A stretch of DNA of 64,000 nt, taken from positions 62,001 through 126,000 of the forward strand of contig DLMH01000198.1 in the NCBI GenBank assembly GCA_002478115.1, written 5' to 3'. Below, one piece after another: positions 62,574 to 64,000 of this stretch (the first letter of the stretch is position 1; each line of letters opens with the position of its first letter). The notes beneath the pieces were generated by a model. That model was given only the letters and a program-made list of their open reading frames with translations. It ran no database searches and was not told where the DNA came from. The stretch is from Candidatus Acidiferrum typicum. GTDB lineage: Bacteria; Acidobacteriota; Terriglobia; Acidiferrales; UBA7541. Both the position numbers and the translations under genes were made by a program.

Positions 62574-63077
62574 TCAGGGGGAAGCGGGTTTCCACTTGTT
62601 GAGGAAGGTGAGGATGTCTTCGGTGGCCATGGAGCGGGCGGCCTCGAACTCGCCGTGTTTCTGGCTGAAGATGAGTTTGCCGGCGGAATCGAGCACGGCG
62701 ATGGCGGGAATACCGCGATTGAGGGGCACATCGTACTTTTGGGCGAGGTCGAGATTTTTGTCGGCATGGCCGATGTCCACGTGGACGACTACAAAATATT
62801 TTTCGAGAGTGGGCGCGATTTCGGGGCTGTGAAAGGCTTCATCGAGGACGTGGCAGTCGTAGCACCAGTTGGCGCCGAAAACGACAAGAACACGTTTGTG
62901 CGCGGGCGAGGCGGAGTGGAGCGCTTCGTCAATTTCTTTTTTGGCGTCGGCGGAGGCGGGATAGAGATCTTTTTTCTGGAGAGCCTGACGCAGGGCGGCG
63001 GAGCCAGAGGATGGGGTGAGGGGCAGGGCGAATGGATGGAAGAGGATCAGGAGCACTGCCAATGGAAGAGAGTTCAT
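62574..63077 (-). CDS. Exported thioredoxin-fold protein
   Basis: 167 residues with a signal peptide (MNSLPLAVLLILFHPFALPL). The active site is FGANWCYDCHVLDEAFHSPE, a CxxC (CYDC) in a thioredoxin fold resembling DsbD-gamma/TlpA-type proteins. GIPAIAVLDSAGKLIF has the cis-Pro. It probably reduces or isomerises disulfides in the periplasm. No Dsb partner is nearby. Confidence 0.85.
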   Translation of the reverse strand: MNSLPLAVLLILFHPFALPLTPSSGSAALRQALQKKDLYPASADAKKEIDEALHSASPAHKRVLVVFGANWCYDCHVLDEAFHSPEIAPTLEKYFVVVHVDIGHADKNLDLAQKYDVPLNRGIPAIAVLDSAGKLIFSQKHGEFEAARSMATEDILTFLNKWKPASP

Positions 63078-63236
63078 AGGAAGCCAGTATCGAGGGCGGC
63101 GGTTGGCGGTGTCAATGAGAGGAATTGCACGGGTTGCCGAGGGGGCGCAAGCCGGGTGCTTGATGCGTGGGCCAGGAGTGGCGGAAAGTGTTGTGCAGAG
63201 GGGAGGGAGTGCTTATGATGCGCGCTGGAAGAGCGG

Positions 63237-63650
63237 CTATTTGGCGGGTTGCAGGGGCGGAAGAAAGCGTTGGTCCACGGCAACCTGGTAGCCGGTGACG
63301 AGCTTGTTGGTTTCATTGGCCATGCCGATGACCGCCTGGAGTTCCTTGAACATTTCGGAGGTCATGCCTTTGGCAAAGGCGGAGGCGGTGTGGGAGGCGA
63401 TGCAGTAGTGGCAGTTGTTGGTAACGCTGACGGCGATGTACAGGAGTTCCTTGGTGAGCGGATCGAGCGCGCCGGCGTCCATGATCTCCTTGAGGCTTTC
63501 CCAGGTGCGCTTGAGGAGAGCGGGATCGTGGGCGATGGCCTTCCAGAAATTATTGATGTAGTCGGTTTTGCGCGTGGCCATGATGTCGTCGTAGACGGCT
63601 TTGACGGCGGGGCTGGCATCCTTGTATTCGATGAGGCCAAGAGTGGACAT
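63237..63650 (-). CDS. AhpD-like carboxymuconolactone decarboxylase-family protein
   Basis: 137 residues. The all-helical CMD fold has the redox motif NNCHYCIASHTASAFAKG (CxxC...H), as in AhpD, which supports peroxide-reducing systems. No ahpC is present nearby, so the exact partner is open. ATG 63650 with ACGGAG upstream. Confidence 0.88.
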   Translation of the reverse strand: MSTLGLIEYKDASPAVKAVYDDIMATRKTDYINNFWKAIAHDPALLKRTWESLKEIMDAGALDPLTKELLYIAVSVTNNCHYCIASHTASAFAKGMTSEMFKELQAVIGMANETNKLVTGYQVAVDQRFLPPLQPAK

Positions 63651-63872
63651 GAACTCGCTCCGTGAAAATTCGATTTATGCACGAAGAATGTTAGCCGGAA
63701 TCTCGGCTATGGGGTAGGGAGCAAAAATGGAGCAGCATTGTGAAGGGGCTTTGGGTGTTTAGTGACCCGGAAAAAAGGCGGCGAATGAAGCGAGGAAAAA
63801 GTTCGCTACTCTGGATGGACGCCGTTTCCGGGCGGCCGAGATGAAGCTAGCATCAGGGGATGGGCAGGTTAC

Positions 63873-64000
63873 GTGCGCTATCAAACACAAAATCTCCGGC
63901 TAGAGAAAAATACCCTGCGACAGATTGCTTTTCACGCCGGACGTTTGGCCACATTTCTAGTGGGCTTCGCGACGCTGGCCTTCCTGACGTTGGCGCAGGA
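63873..64000 (+). CDS. Start of an exported protein, cut by window edge
   Basis: From a GTG at 63873 the frame reads MRYQTQNLRLEKNTLRQIAF, then HAGRLATFLVGFATLAFLTL and AQ, i.e. a long n-region and a hydrophobic core like a signal peptide, running off the window. AGG lies 4 nt upstream. Another frame from ATG 63860 is also open, so support is modest. Confidence 0.35.
   Translation, partial: MRYQTQNLRLEKNTLRQIAFHAGRLATFLVGFATLAFLTLAQ

Overview
The window is a 64 kb piece of a GC-rich bacterial chromosome that looks like a soil Acidobacteriota (Terriglobia / Acidoferrales type). This is inferred from several things: a SecDF-YajC-Tgt locus running straight into TonB-ExbB-ExbD-ExbD-ExbD, a radical-SAM protein resembling tetraether lipid synthase, a Cys-rich 'CPICQKRKAGRFCP' protein of the acidobacterial type, many secreted or lipoprotein unknowns, and dense families of short palindromic intergenic repeats. 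No rRNA, tRNA, CRISPR array, intact insertion sequence or prophage was seen. Most genes are chromosomal housekeeping genes.

Layout. 1-5.1 kb: truncated nadA, then moaA behind a long structured leader that ends in an intrinsic terminator (candidate Moco riboswitch), a saccharopine-dehydrogenase-like oxidoreductase, a PPOX-fold protein and a small DUF1161 protein. 5.1-9.8 kb is accessory: repeat-filled DNA, an unrecognised Pro-rich membrane protein with a tandem duplication, and a Phd-type antitoxin overlapping a secreted CE15-type esterase whose first codons look like a lost RelE toxin. 9.9-16.7 kb: FmdB, an SDR reductase, the Tes-like radical-SAM protein, an Arg-rich unknown, a FecR-like secreted protein, RidA and a lipoprotein. 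16.8-27.9 kb: bifunctional Rel, then (in reverse transcription order) TPR lipoprotein, three ExbD, ExbB, TonB, SecF, SecD, YajC and Tgt, a long minus-strand envelope/secretion cluster.

27.9-33.8 kb: YIP1-family membrane protein, two Opp/Dpp-type ATPases with no permease, two membrane unknowns and a HicB / HicA-HicB toxin-antitoxin set. 33.8-37.7 kb: dnaG followed by rpoD. 37.7-39.0 kb: a frameshifted four-helix-bundle gene between inverted word repeats, then a PIN-domain toxin with an unrecognised antitoxin partner and a palindromic operator. 39-43.6 kb: dacB, a LOG-family gene and mutS2 in one minus-strand operon.

43.8-49.2 kb: a SYLF-domain protein, then tetR-hlyD-ABC ATPase-ABC permease, an efflux operon with a near-consensus promoter, an operator over its -10 box and an almost leaderless start, followed by the Cys-rich protein. 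49.3-64 kb: aspartate kinase, an SPL-like radical-SAM protein, a SnoaL/DUF4440-like protein, a beta-propeller-like secreted protein, a receiver domain lacking its phospho-acceptor Asp, an ARPP-1-like lipoprotein, FolK, MurJ, a secreted metallo-beta-lactamase-fold hydrolase, RuvB and RuvA, a thioredoxin-fold protein, an AhpD-like protein and the start of one more exported protein.

All calls come from reading the sequence. No database search was run, so family names rest on visible motifs and remembered family features.
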